From CAYJAY01 sp964370715 (GTDB lineage Bacteria > Bacillota > Clostridia > Oscillospirales > Ruminococcaceae): a stretch of DNA of 64,000 bases. Shown here in pieces: positions 30,711 to 39,865 of this stretch. The notes under the pieces were generated by a model. That model saw nothing but the letters and a program-made list of their open reading frames with translations, ran no database searches and was not told where the DNA came from. Made by a program: the position numbers and the translations under genes. Position 1 is the stretch's first letter. Each line of letters starts with the position of its first letter. Location: contig CAYJKJ010000009.1 of assembly GCA_964370715.1 (NCBI GenBank), positions 33,367 to 97,366 of the forward strand, given 5' to 3'.

Positions 30711-33692
30711 TTAAGCTTCAGGGGCTTTGTAGCCATAGACAAGCTCGGGGTTATGATCGGTCGAGGTGCAGACGCTCGGAACGTTGCTCGCCTTATACCA
30801 TCCGGCAGCATCGCCTGTTATACAACCCGCCGTTGCAAGGTCTCCCGAAATAACGCAATATTGATGAGATGTAACCGTTTCATCAACCGGGAAATCTTTA
30901 TAAGGAAGATCTTGAGTTATGTTTTCCATAACATATCTCCAAGCGCTTCGGTTGGCGGAATATCCGTTGTCGGTTTTTTCATCGATAGGCACCTTTGTTT
31001 TATGCCCAACCCAAACTCCGGTTACATAATATGGATCCATTCCGATGAACCAAAGGTCGGTAGCGTTTCCGTTTCCATCATCGGCGGTTCCGGATTTTCC
31101 GGCGTGGGGAAGATCTGCCGGATGATCAAACGCCGCATTGTTCCAACGGCTACCCGTTCCCCTTATCATAACGCTTTCAAGCAGTTTGTTCATAACCATC
31201 GCCGTGTCGGTCGAAAGGGATTGAATCGGCTGGAACTGTTGCGAAGCATCAAGGATAACCTGTCCTCTACTGTCGACAACTCTGGAGTAGCTATGCGGTT
31301 TATAATATTGTCCACCGTTTCCGAAAACTTGATATGCTGCGGTCATTTCATAAAGGTTTGTTCCGTATTGCAACATTCCAAGCCCTAAAGCTCCGCCGGC
31401 GTTTCGGTCGCTGTTTGGGAAACTTTCGTCGTCTAGCGTCGTTAACCCTAGGCGAGTTTCAAGATAGTCGAACGCAAAACTACTTCCGACTAGCCCCATA
31501 GCGGCGGCGGCCGTTGTGTTAAGCGAAACTTCGATAGCTTTAACAACCGTTACAAGCTGCATCGACCACACACCGCCCCAGTTGCTGGGCCAGTTGGGAT
31601 CTTCTGTCGAGTTTGTTTCAAGGTTTGAAATCGGAGCATCGACAAAAACTGTCGAATAATGGATCTTATCTGTGTCTACAGCTTCAACATACGGCGCTAT
31701 TGGTTTCATGGTAGAACCCGGTTGTTTAAGCGCTTCTGTTGCATAGTTAAATGTTCTGCTTTGTTCTTTCGGAAGTATCGAACCTGCGATACCCTTTAGT
31801 TGTCCTTCGAAATCCATCACAACGATAGCGCCCTCAACGGGTTCCGTTGCATCGTCGGGGTTGTGTCCCTCCCAAAGAATAAAGCCATCCTCGTCGATAA
31901 CTGCATTATCGACAACTTCTTGGATCTCTTTATCTATAGTTAGGTATACCGTCAACCCGCCTGTATGGAGATAATCATACGCCTCATCTTCTGTCATGCC
32001 TTTAAATGCTTGAAGATCTCTTATTACTTCGTCGATAGCGGTATCGGTGAAGAACGAATAGATATCCTCACCGCTGTTTGTGTATCCGGTTTCGGGGAAC
32101 ACCATAGCATCGCTTTCGGCTTGAGCCGCATTGTATTCCGCTTGCGTTAACATTCCATAGTCGTTATACATCTGCCAAAGAACAAAGTCTCTCGCATCTT
32201 TGTTGTTTTCGGGATATCCAAACGGGCTATTTGCGGTTGGCTGTTTTGTTATAACAACGATAGCGGCACATTCCGCAATAGTTAGTTCCTCGGTCGATTT
32301 GTTAAAATAATGGTTTGCCGCCGCTTCGATTCCGGCAACCGTTCCCGACAAACTGATCGTGTTAAGATACGATTCCAATATCTGATCTTTAGAAAAGTTT
32401 TGTTCCATAACGAGAGCACGGAAAATCTCTCTAATCTTACGCAATGCGCCCTCGATACCCGAAACATTGTTTTCCGTTGTTATGTTTTTTACAAGCTGTT
32501 GTGTTAATGTCGAACCACCCTGTACCGTATCCCAAACTTGAATTGGGGTATATGCGTTGACAAACGCCGCAACGGTACGAATCCAATCGACCCCATGATG
32601 TTCATAAAATCCGTGATCCTCCGAAGCCATTGTTACTTCGAGAAGATGCTCCGGCATATCCGCAAGCTCGATCCAACGCCTGTTTTCGTCGGCATATATC
32701 CTTTGATATTCGGTATAATCTCCGACCTCTTCATCGTATGCCATCAATATAGTTGAAAAGCTAAGTTTAACGGTGTTAAGGTCGAGAAGCACATCGTCGT
32801 CCGCTGTTACATCTGCAAGATAATACGACACAGCAACCAAAACGCCACAACCGGCTATAACGCAAAAACAAACAAGCCCTAGCAAAATTTCCATCGCTAT
32901 TCTAAGCTTTGTTTTTTTGCCGTTCTTTTTCTTCTTTTTCTTTTTTCCGTTAGGCGATCCGTTTTTACGAGAACCACCGTTTCCACCATTTCCACCGTTT
33001 CCATTTCCGCCATTCTTGCCGTTATCACCGTCTTTACCATTTGATTCTTTGGAAGAACGAGGTGGGGTTCTTTTGGAAAGCGAGGGGAAGGTTTCGTTTA
33101 TGTCAGATTTTTTATTTCTAATATTACCCAGCTTGTCCGAAATCGTTTCGGGGGGTTTTTGTTCACCCTCTTGTTGTTCAGCGGGTTTTTCCAAACCCGT
33201 ATCGGTTGGTTGCTGTTCGCTCAGTTGTTTCTTTTCAATGCCAAGCGAACCCAAAAGCTCGGTTAGGTTTTGGGAACTTGCCGGAACGGCTCCGTTATTA
33301 ACTGCACCTTGTGGGCTTTGCATACTGTTGGGGTTATACATTGAAGGCATAGGAGGAAGATTGTTTGGGTCGTTTGCGCTAAATGTTTTACCATAAACCT
33401 GTTGCCCCGTGTTGTATGCTCCGCCTTGAACCGGGTTTGCGTTGGGTTGCACGCCGTTTGTTGGCATCATTTGACCGCCGTTCATCCCTTGGTTTGCTCT
33501 GTATACACTACCCGTGTTGCCTTGCTGACCGCCCGAAACCGGAACTGCCATGGGGTTCATGCCCTGTGGGTTTTGCCCGGAATACATATAGTTCGGCATC
33601 CCCTGTGGGTTTTGAGGAAGTCGATAATTTTGTTGATTTGGATTATTCATATTATACGGATTATTGTTTCCGTTATTTCCATAATTGTTCAA
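30711..33692 (-). CDS. Class A penicillin-binding protein (PBP1A type) with long low-complexity cytoplasmic N-terminus
   Basis: About 993 aa from the TTG at 33692, 11 nt after GGAGG; the GTG at 33704 overlaps that site. Residues ~1-265 are low complexity: Asn/Gln/Gly/Pro/Met/Tyr-rich, then Gln/Glu/Pro-rich, then NGGNG repeats and a lysine run. One membrane helix follows. The GT51 glycosyltransferase domain has EDHGFYEHHGVDW and GGSTLTQQLVKN. The transpeptidase domain has the SxxK box in PGSTMKP, SLN and KSGT. It polymerises and cross-links peptidoglycan. The usual cytoplasmic tail is a few tens of residues, so this one is exceptionally long. It has its own promoter and terminator. Confidence 0.95.
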   Translation of the reverse strand: MNNYGNNGNNNPYNMNNPNQQNYRLPQNPQGMPNYMYSGQNPQGMNPMAVPVSGGQQGNTGSVYRANQGMNGGQMMPTNGVQPNANPVQGGAYNTGQQVYGKTFSANDPNNLPPMPSMYNPNSMQSPQGAVNNGAVPASSQNLTELLGSLGIEKKQLSEQQPTDTGLEKPAEQQEGEQKPPETISDKLGNIRNKKSDINETFPSLSKRTPPRSSKESNGKDGDNGKNGGNGNGGNGGNGGSRKNGSPNGKKKKKKKNGKKTKLRIAMEILLGLVCFCVIAGCGVLVAVSYYLADVTADDDVLLDLNTVKLSFSTILMAYDEEVGDYTEYQRIYADENRRWIELADMPEHLLEVTMASEDHGFYEHHGVDWIRTVAAFVNAYTPIQVWDTVQGGSTLTQQLVKNITTENNVSGIEGALRKIREIFRALVMEQNFSKDQILESYLNTISLSGTVAGIEAAANHYFNKSTEELTIAECAAIVVITKQPTANSPFGYPENNKDARDFVLWQMYNDYGMLTQAEYNAAQAESDAMVFPETGYTNSGEDIYSFFTDTAIDEVIRDLQAFKGMTEDEAYDYLHTGGLTVYLTIDKEIQEVVDNAVIDEDGFILWEGHNPDDATEPVEGAIVVMDFEGQLKGIAGSILPKEQSRTFNYATEALKQPGSTMKPIAPYVEAVDTDKIHYSTVFVDAPISNLETNSTEDPNWPSNWGGVWSMQLVTVVKAIEVSLNTTAAAAMGLVGSSFAFDYLETRLGLTTLDDESFPNSDRNAGGALGLGMLQYGTNLYEMTAAYQVFGNGGQYYKPHSYSRVVDSRGQVILDASQQFQPIQSLSTDTAMVMNKLLESVMIRGTGSRWNNAAFDHPADLPHAGKSGTADDGNGNATDLWFIGMDPYYVTGVWVGHKTKVPIDEKTDNGYSANRSAWRYVMENITQDLPYKDFPVDETVTSHQYCVISGDLATAGCITGDAAGWYKASNVPSVCTSTDHNPELVYGYKAPEA

Positions 33693-33750
33693 AAGGGAAA
33701 GCACCTCCAGAAGATAGAAAAAACTCGTTTATAAACGCTCTTGATTAGAT

Positions 33751-33779
33751 ATTATAACACATCTTAAAATATTTGTTAA
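33751..33779 (-). promoter_or_regulatory. Promoter of the PBP gene
   Basis: On the - strand: TTAACA (33779-33774), 17 bp, TATAAT (33756-33751), ~60 bp before the start. Confidence 0.65.
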
Positions 33780-33924
33780 TAGCTTTAAACAAAAACTATT
33801 GTTAATTTTAAATATTTGATTGAGAAAAACTACTTTTCATTTTGATAAAGATATTGTATTATGGTTATTATAATAACCTTTAAATGTTAAATTTCTATGA
33901 ACTATCTGTCGAAAGAATAATAAG

Positions 33925-34539
33925 ATGAACAATAATTACCAAAAAAAGATGCAAGAAACGATTGAACAACTTCCAAAATCCGAAAAACCAACCCTGTTGC
34001 TACACTGTTGCTGTGCGCCCTGTTCAACAGCGGTGTTAAAGCTTTTATCCGAAAGTTTTAAAATAACCGCTTTTTTCTATAACCCGAATATATACCCTTT
34101 CTATGAATATGAAAAAAGGCTTTTTGAACTTAAAAAACTAGTTGATACACACCATGTCGATATCGATATAATCGCCCCGGAATATGACAGCGAACCGTTC
34201 TATCACGCTGTTTTGGGGTTTGAAGATTGCCCCGAGCGAGGGGAACGTTGCGACATCTGCGTCGAAATGCGCCTTTTTAAAACTGCGGAATTTGCTAGAC
34301 AAAACGGCTTTCAATATTTTTGTTCAACGCTCAGCATAAGCCCCCATAAAAACTGCGAATTCATCAACCAACAGGGTATTAATCTAGAGCAACAGTTTGG
34401 GGTTTTTTGGCTTTGCAACGACTTTAAAAAAGGGGATGGCTTTCGCTTGTCGACCCAGCTTAGCAAGCAATATAACCTATACCGCCAAAACTATTGCGGT
34501 TGCGAATTTTCAATTAGAAACGAGGATATAAATGATTAG
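33925..34539 (+). CDS. queH: Epoxyqueuosine reductase QueH
   Basis: 204 aa. The N-terminal LLLHCCCAPCSTAVL has the CC...C cluster-binding cysteines, and CPERGERCDICVEMR, FCSTLSISPHKN and NYCGCEFS are all QueH hallmarks. It catalyses the last step of queuosine synthesis in tRNA and is the non-cobalamin alternative to QueG. Ribosome binding site strength is low. A TATAAT box (33869-33874) is present ~50 bp upstream. No other queuosine gene is in the window. It overlaps the next gene by 8 bases. Confidence 0.94.
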   Translation: MNNNYQKKMQETIEQLPKSEKPTLLLHCCCAPCSTAVLKLLSESFKITAFFYNPNIYPFYEYEKRLFELKKLVDTHHVDIDIIAPEYDSEPFYHAVLGFEDCPERGERCDICVEMRLFKTAEFARQNGFQYFCSTLSISPHKNCEFINQQGINLEQQFGVFWLCNDFKKGDGFRLSTQLSKQYNLYRQNYCGCEFSIRNEDIND

Positions 34540-35164
34540 ATTAAAAGGAATTATAACGGGGGTTTTTGGCGTTCTTGTCGGGTCGCTTGTCGGGCTTTTG
34601 CTTCTTTTAACAAACAACCTGCTTTATAGAATAGATATCGAGCTTCTTTCGATACCGAAGATGAGCGGGCTTTCTCCCGATGTTATTCTCGAAAACTACA
34701 ATGCGGTAATCCGTTTTCTCTCGCCGTTCTATTTTGGGGAATTTTCCCTGCCTTCCCTTGCATATTCCGAAAACGGAGCGTTTCATTTTCTCGAGGTTAA
34801 ATATATCCTAATCGGGTTTTATATCATAGGTATCGTTTGTGCAGTAGGGTTGTTTTTTATCGTCAAGACAACAAAGCAATCGCAAAAACCAACCCTTTAT
34901 AAAACCGCCGGCATAACGTCGCTTTTGTTGCCGGTTGTCCTTCTCTCCTCTTTTGCGATAAACTTTGACAGAGCGTTTGTCATTTTCCATGAGATATTTT
35001 TTTCAAATGATTATTGGATATTTGATTATCGAATAGACCCAATTATAACGATACTGCCGGCGGAATTTTTCATGCATTGCGGCATCGTCATCGCCGTTTG
35101 CTTAATAACGGTGTCGGTTATATTTTTGGTTAAGGGCTTTAAACCAAAAAAACAAGACCGATAA
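34532..35164 (+). CDS. TIGR01906/DUF1461-family integral membrane protein
   Basis: 210 aa with four or five hydrophobic segments. The extracytoplasmic part between the first two contains ENYNAVIRFLSPFYFGEFSLPSL and FHFLEVKYIL, the conserved features of the TIGR01906 family (function unknown). It overlaps the end of queH by 8 bases with GAGGA upstream, so translation is probably coupled. This does not by itself imply a queuosine role. Confidence 0.78.
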   Translation: MIRLKGIITGVFGVLVGSLVGLLLLLTNNLLYRIDIELLSIPKMSGLSPDVILENYNAVIRFLSPFYFGEFSLPSLAYSENGAFHFLEVKYILIGFYIIGIVCAVGLFFIVKTTKQSQKPTLYKTAGITSLLLPVVLLSSFAINFDRAFVIFHEIFFSNDYWIFDYRIDPIITILPAEFFMHCGIVIAVCLITVSVIFLVKGFKPKKQDR

Positions 35165-35190
35165 AACACATTAATCATACACAAAACAAA

Positions 35191-35247
35191 GCGAACATCA
35201 ATGAATTTTCCGACAATCTCGGTTTCATTAATGTTCGCCTTTTTTTA
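35191..35247. terminator. Bidirectional terminator between the TIGR01906 gene and rimI
   Basis: GCGAACAT..AATGAA pairs with TTCATT..ATGTTCGC (one mismatch), followed by a run of Ts on the + strand. It lies between convergent genes. Confidence 0.78.
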
Positions 35248-35700
35248 TAACAATGTTTTTTTCATAACGTTTGCATCGTCTTTGGGGTTTTTATAAAAAT
35301 CTCGCCGCCTGCCGAGACAAACAAACCCCAGTTTTTGATAAAATCCGTTGGCGCCGTCGTCTTGTTTTCTAACCTCCAGCGTTATTCCCTCCAAATTTTC
35401 GCTTAGAACCGCTTGTTCAACATAGCCGACAAGTTTTGTTCCAACCCCTTTTCTCTTGGCGGTTTGCGCTACTCCGATTTCGTTGATGTGTGCGCCGTCC
35501 AGCGTTAGTTCAAAACAACAAAAACCCAAAACTTCATCTTGATTTTTCGCAACTATCGTTCGAGAAAACTCAAACGGCAACTGTTCCTCAAACTGTTTTT
35601 TTGTCCAAGGATTATGCGACACCTCTTTTGCTATCATCGCTATCGCTGAAATGTCGCTTTGCACAGCTTCAACAACCTCGATCACTTCGCCAAAAACCAT
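35245..35700 (-). CDS. rimI: Ribosomal protein S18-alanine N-acetyltransferase RimI
   Basis: 151 aa GNAT. The acetyl-CoA loop is QTAKRKGVGTKL, the preceding strand INEIGV and the C-terminal ANGFYQKLGFVCLGRRRDFYKNP, typical of RimI. The start lies inside the last codons of polA (19-base overlap) with GGGTGG upstream, so translation is likely coupled. RimI is more often found with tsaB/tsaE; here it follows polA. Confidence 0.86.
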   Translation of the reverse strand: MVFGEVIEVVEAVQSDISAIAMIAKEVSHNPWTKKQFEEQLPFEFSRTIVAKNQDEVLGFCCFELTLDGAHINEIGVAQTAKRKGVGTKLVGYVEQAVLSENLEGITLEVRKQDDGANGFYQKLGFVCLGRRRDFYKNPKDDANVMKKTLL

Positions 35701-38219
35701 GTGTCGCCACCCTTAACTTCAACCTCGATAGGAACCGAAAGGCATTTCGCCGCCTGTTCCATCTCGTTTTTAAGAATACTAGCTGCCTGTTGCTGATGTT
35801 GTTTTGAAGCTTCAACAATCAATTCATCGTGGACTTGAAGAATAAGTTTTGCTTCAAGCCCGCTTTTTTCAAGCTCGTTTGCAACCCTTATCATCGCTAT
35901 CTTGATTATATCAGCCGCCGTTCCTTGAATTGGGGTGTTCATCGCCAATCGTTTGCCGGAAGCTTGTATCATCTTGTTTGAGCTTTGAAGCTCGGGGATG
36001 TTCCTTCGTCTTCCAAAAAGTGTTGAGACATACCCTTCTTTTTTTGCAAAATCTATTGCGTTTTCGAGGTATAGCTTAACTCCGCTGTAGGTTTCGAGAT
36101 AACCCTCGATGTATCTTGAAGCCTCCGCAACCGAAACCGATATATCTTTGGAAAGCGAGAAAGCCCCCATGCCATAGACTATGCCGAAATTAACCGCCTT
36201 TGCCTTTCGCCTTAAATCGGCGTTTATCATATCTCGAGGAAGTTTAAAGACTTCGCTCGCCGTCTCTGTGTGTATATCTCGGTCGTCTTTAAATGCGCTT
36301 TGCATCTTTTGGTCATCGCTAATCGACGCTAGAACCCGAAGTTCTATCTGGCTATAGTCGGCATCCAAAAGGGTGTAGCCCTCTTTTGCAACAAAATATT
36401 CCCTCATTCGGCTGCCAAGCTCGGTTCTTATCGGTATGTTTTGAAGGTTTGGGTCTCGGCTGCTTATCCTTCCGGTTCTCGTTTCGGTCTGTTTAAACTC
36501 GGTGTGGATTCTTCCGTTTTGGTCCGCCGCCTTTATAAGCCCCTCAACATAGGTTGAGTTAAGTTTTTGATAGCTTCTATAGCTTAAAATATGTTCAACT
36601 ATCGGGTTTTCGGCTCTTAACGCTTCCAGCGTTTCGGCGTTGGTCGAAAAGCCCGTCTTTGTTTTTTTGCCGGGATTAATCTTAAGCTTGTTAAACAGTA
36701 TCTCGGCTAGTTGTTTTGGGCTGTTTAGGTTAAACTCCTCCCCCGCAATGTCAAACACGGCGGCTCGTTCGTCGTCCTGCATCTTGGTCAACTGTTCGCC
36801 AAACTTCGCAATGCCGTCGGTGTCGACCAAAAAGCCCTCGCTCTCCATATCACACAACACCTTTGCGAGCGGAAGCTCGATCTCGTCTAGGAGTTTTTTC
36901 ATATCCTGTTCAACAACGAGTTGTTCAAGCTTTTTATAAAGATTTAAAATCCTGCTCGAAGCTTCAAACCCTTCGCATAAAAAGCCATCCTCCGTTCGGT
37001 ATTCCGTAGAAAGTTTCAAGATAGAATAATCATTGGAAAGGGGGTTTAAAACGTAGGCGGCGAGCAGTATGTCAAACTTGATGTTTGGTGACAAAGCGTT
37101 AAGCTCGATAGCTTTATGATAAAAAAGTTTTGCATCATAAACAACAAGCTCGATATCCTGTCTTTCAAACAACGCTTTAAGTTGTTCGTCCTCAAGGCTA
37201 AAAACATTCTGTTGTTCAACCGCAATAAACATATCCTCCTGTTTATAAAGAAGCGGTTGTTTAAGTTGTTCGATATCGCTTTCAGTGGCGGGTCTTAACG
37301 TAACGTTATCCAGCTTTTTTTGCGTTGTTGTTTTTAAAACAACCCCTTGAGACGAAAGCCCAAAACGCTCGATAAGCGAAAACATTTCAAGCCTTGAAAG
37401 AATATCAATCGATTTTTTTTCGTCCTTTTGTTTTGGAACAAATTCCGAAAGTTCAGCGTTAATCGGAACATCACAATCTATCGTAACAAGCTTTTTGCTA
37501 AGATACGCAATATCTTTTTCAGCGACAAGCTTTTGCCTTGTCCCCGGTTTAATCGCTGTGTCCTCGATATTTTGATAGACTCCGTCGAGAGTCTCAAACT
37601 TTGATATAAGCGAAAGCGCCGTTTTTTCGCCAACCCCCGAAACGCCCGGAACGTTGTCGGAGCTATCCCCCATTAGCGCTTTAACATCGATTAAAGCTTT
37701 TGGAGAAACTCCGTATTTTTCCAAAACTTTTTCGGTGTCGATGGTTTCGGTGTCGCCGGCGCCTTGTTTGGTTGTCGTTAACAAAACAAAAACGTCGCTA
37801 TCAACCAGTTGGAGGCTGTCTCGGTCGCCCGTTGCGATATAGCATATATCCCCGCTTTGCTTTGAAAGTTTCGCAAGCGTTCCCAAAACATCATCCGCTT
37901 CAAAGCCTTTCATCATGACAAGGTTATACCCTAGCGCCGTTAAGAGTTCCTGCAACACCGGCATCTGGTCTGCAAGCTCTTGCGGCATACCTTTGCGGTT
38001 GGCTTTATATTCGGAATACATTTCATGGCGAAAGTTTTTCCCTCTAACGTCAAACGCAATAGCAACAGCATCGGGTTCAATCTTGTCGGTTAGTTTTAAA
38101 AGAATATTTAAAAAGCCATATATACCGTTTGTGAACATACCGTCTTTTGTCGACAAAAGTTTAATGCCATAAAACGCTCGGTTTAGTATGCTGTTTCCGT
38201 CTACACAAAGAATTTTCAA
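35682..38219 (-). CDS. polA: DNA polymerase I
   Basis: 845 aa from a TTG start. The N-terminal 5'-nuclease domain is complete (VDGNSILNRAFYG, FEADDVLGTLA, TGDRDSLQLV, GDSSDNVPGVSGVGEKTA). The middle region corresponds to the 3'-5' exonuclease fold, but the catalytic DxE motif is not recognisable, so proofreading is probably lost, as in many Gram-positive Pol I. The polymerase domain has DADYSQIELRVLA (motif A), RRKAKAVNFGIVYG (motif B) and QVHDELIVE (motif C). It serves Okazaki fragment processing and repair. Confidence 0.97.
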   Translation of the reverse strand: MKILCVDGNSILNRAFYGIKLLSTKDGMFTNGIYGFLNILLKLTDKIEPDAVAIAFDVRGKNFRHEMYSEYKANRKGMPQELADQMPVLQELLTALGYNLVMMKGFEADDVLGTLAKLSKQSGDICYIATGDRDSLQLVDSDVFVLLTTTKQGAGDTETIDTEKVLEKYGVSPKALIDVKALMGDSSDNVPGVSGVGEKTALSLISKFETLDGVYQNIEDTAIKPGTRQKLVAEKDIAYLSKKLVTIDCDVPINAELSEFVPKQKDEKKSIDILSRLEMFSLIERFGLSSQGVVLKTTTQKKLDNVTLRPATESDIEQLKQPLLYKQEDMFIAVEQQNVFSLEDEQLKALFERQDIELVVYDAKLFYHKAIELNALSPNIKFDILLAAYVLNPLSNDYSILKLSTEYRTEDGFLCEGFEASSRILNLYKKLEQLVVEQDMKKLLDEIELPLAKVLCDMESEGFLVDTDGIAKFGEQLTKMQDDERAAVFDIAGEEFNLNSPKQLAEILFNKLKINPGKKTKTGFSTNAETLEALRAENPIVEHILSYRSYQKLNSTYVEGLIKAADQNGRIHTEFKQTETRTGRISSRDPNLQNIPIRTELGSRMREYFVAKEGYTLLDADYSQIELRVLASISDDQKMQSAFKDDRDIHTETASEVFKLPRDMINADLRRKAKAVNFGIVYGMGAFSLSKDISVSVAEASRYIEGYLETYSGVKLYLENAIDFAKKEGYVSTLFGRRRNIPELQSSNKMIQASGKRLAMNTPIQGTAADIIKIAMIRVANELEKSGLEAKLILQVHDELIVEASKQHQQQAASILKNEMEQAAKCLSVPIEVEVKGGDTWFLAK

Positions 38220-38276
38220 CTTAAATAACCCCGTTCCTTTCAGTTGGTCGCAATCATTTTATGTTTTGTCTGCTTG

Positions 38277-39020
38277 CTAACTTTCGTCATAGCGTTCGCA
38301 GATAACATCCGCATCGCCATATTCAACAACCTCGCCCTTTTTAAGCCATAACACTTTGTTGCAAAGGCGTTTTATCTGTTCGATAGAATGAGAAACTATT
38401 ATAACGGTCGTTCCCTCGTCCATAAGGCTTTGTATTCTCAGTTCGCATTTTTTTTGGAACTTAAAGTCTCCAACCGCCAACACTTCGTCTACTATTAAAA
38501 GTTGGGGTTTAACTATCGTTGCGATAGAAAACCCAAGCCTTGCTTGCATACCCGACGAAAAGTTTTTAATCGGAACATCGAGAAACTCAGAAAGTTCCGA
38601 AAATTCAACTATCTCGTCGAAGACATAATCCATAAACTTTTGGCTATAACCCAAAACCGAACCGTTTAGATAGATGTTTTCCCTTGCGGTAAGGTCGATA
38701 TCAAAGCCTGCTCCGAGTTCAATAAGCGGCGACAACGTTCCATAAACTTTAACCGAACCTTTTGTTGGCTTCATTATTCCCGAGATTATTTTAAGCGTTG
38801 TGCTTTTTCCGCAACCGTTAAGGCCAATTATTCCGAGAACTTCCCCTTGTTTAACCTCGAACGAAACATCTTTGAGCGCCAGAAACGATTTAAAATGCAG
38901 GTTGCGTTTCATCAAACGAACGAAATATTCTTTAAGGCTGTCAACCTTTTCGCTCGCCATATTAAATTCCATCGTGACATTTTTAAAATCCACCATTAGA
39001 TTGTTTTCGTTTTGTGACAT
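38277..39020 (-). CDS. Polysaccharide/teichoic acid ABC exporter ATPase (Wzt/TagH-like)
   Basis: 247 aa. The sequence opens with a long segment before Walker A, as in Wzt/TagH. Walker A is GLNGCGKST, the signature region is NFSSGMQARLGFS (variant of LSGGQ, usual for this subfamily), Walker B is LLIVDEVLAVGD and the H-loop is VSHS. There is no C-terminal carbohydrate-binding extension, so export does not depend on a Wzt-type chain-end domain. The permease gene lies 18 bp upstream in the operon. The pair should export an undecaprenyl-linked surface polymer. Confidence 0.93.
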   Translation of the reverse strand: MSQNENNLMVDFKNVTMEFNMASEKVDSLKEYFVRLMKRNLHFKSFLALKDVSFEVKQGEVLGIIGLNGCGKSTTLKIISGIMKPTKGSVKVYGTLSPLIELGAGFDIDLTARENIYLNGSVLGYSQKFMDYVFDEIVEFSELSEFLDVPIKNFSSGMQARLGFSIATIVKPQLLIVDEVLAVGDFKFQKKCELRIQSLMDEGTTVIIVSHSIEQIKRLCNKVLWLKKGEVVEYGDADVICERYDES

Positions 39021-39038
39021 TTTATTAAACCCGCCTTT

Positions 39039-39818
39039 TTATATATGAAGGATAAACTTATCTTGAAGTTTTTTAAACAGCAACAGGCCGATAATCGGGA
39101 ACGACACCGCATATGCGAAACATATCAAATTCATCTCGATGCTCGGAAACTGCCCATAGATTAAAACCGCTCTGAAATATTCAACATACCAAGTTAGCGG
39201 ATTGATGTTGACAACTACCCCTAAAAGCCCCGCCGAAACGGTTTCTTTTGGGTAGATAATCGGGGTTAAATACATCCAAGCCATCGAAATGACCGAATAG
39301 AGATGTTTAAGATCCCTGAAAAAAACGCAAAGACAAGAAATTATAAGACCGAAACCCAACGTGAAAAACAACATCAAAACAAGCGGTATCGGGAACAAGA
39401 TCATCGAGATAGTCGGCTCTATCCTAAAGATAAACAACATAACAACGATGGCAACAAGCGAAAACATAAGGTTAACAAAGGAATATAAAATCTTTTCTAT
39501 CGGAAAGATATATTTCGGGATATAAACTTTCTTAATAAGCGAGGCGGCATCAACTATCGAGAATATTGCGCTGTTGGTAGCTTCGCTGAAAAAAAGCCAA
39601 AGCATCTGGCCGGTTATAAGATATAGCGGAAAATTTTCGATCTCGAATCGAAATATCCTGGAAAAAACCGCATTTAATATTAGCATCATGAATATAGGGT
39701 TTAAAAGGCTCCAAGCAACGCCAAGAAAAGAACGCCTATATTTAACTTTTAGGTCTCGAACTATAAGGTTGCTTAAAAGAAACCTATATTTCATAAATGT
39801 TTCAAAATAATCTCTCAT
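39039..39818 (-). CDS. Polysaccharide ABC exporter permease (Wzm/TagG-like)
   Basis: 259 aa, ABC-2 type. An N-terminal amphipathic part (LIVRDLKVKYRRSFLGVAWSLL) is conserved in TagG/Wzm proteins. Six hydrophobic segments follow, with VFFRDLKHLYSVISMAWMYLTPIIYP near the fourth and INPLTWYVEYFR before the last ones. It forms the membrane channel with the neighbouring ATPase. It follows the MBOAT gene by 47 bp on the same strand. Confidence 0.93.
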   Translation of the reverse strand: MRDYFETFMKYRFLLSNLIVRDLKVKYRRSFLGVAWSLLNPIFMMLILNAVFSRIFRFEIENFPLYLITGQMLWLFFSEATNSAIFSIVDAASLIKKVYIPKYIFPIEKILYSFVNLMFSLVAIVVMLFIFRIEPTISMILFPIPLVLMLFFTLGFGLIISCLCVFFRDLKHLYSVISMAWMYLTPIIYPKETVSAGLLGVVVNINPLTWYVEYFRAVLIYGQFPSIEMNLICFAYAVSFPIIGLLLFKKLQDKFILHI

Positions 39819-39865
39819 GTCTTAGAAAAATTTCCTTTCTTAATAACCGGAGCTTCAAGCGTTTT

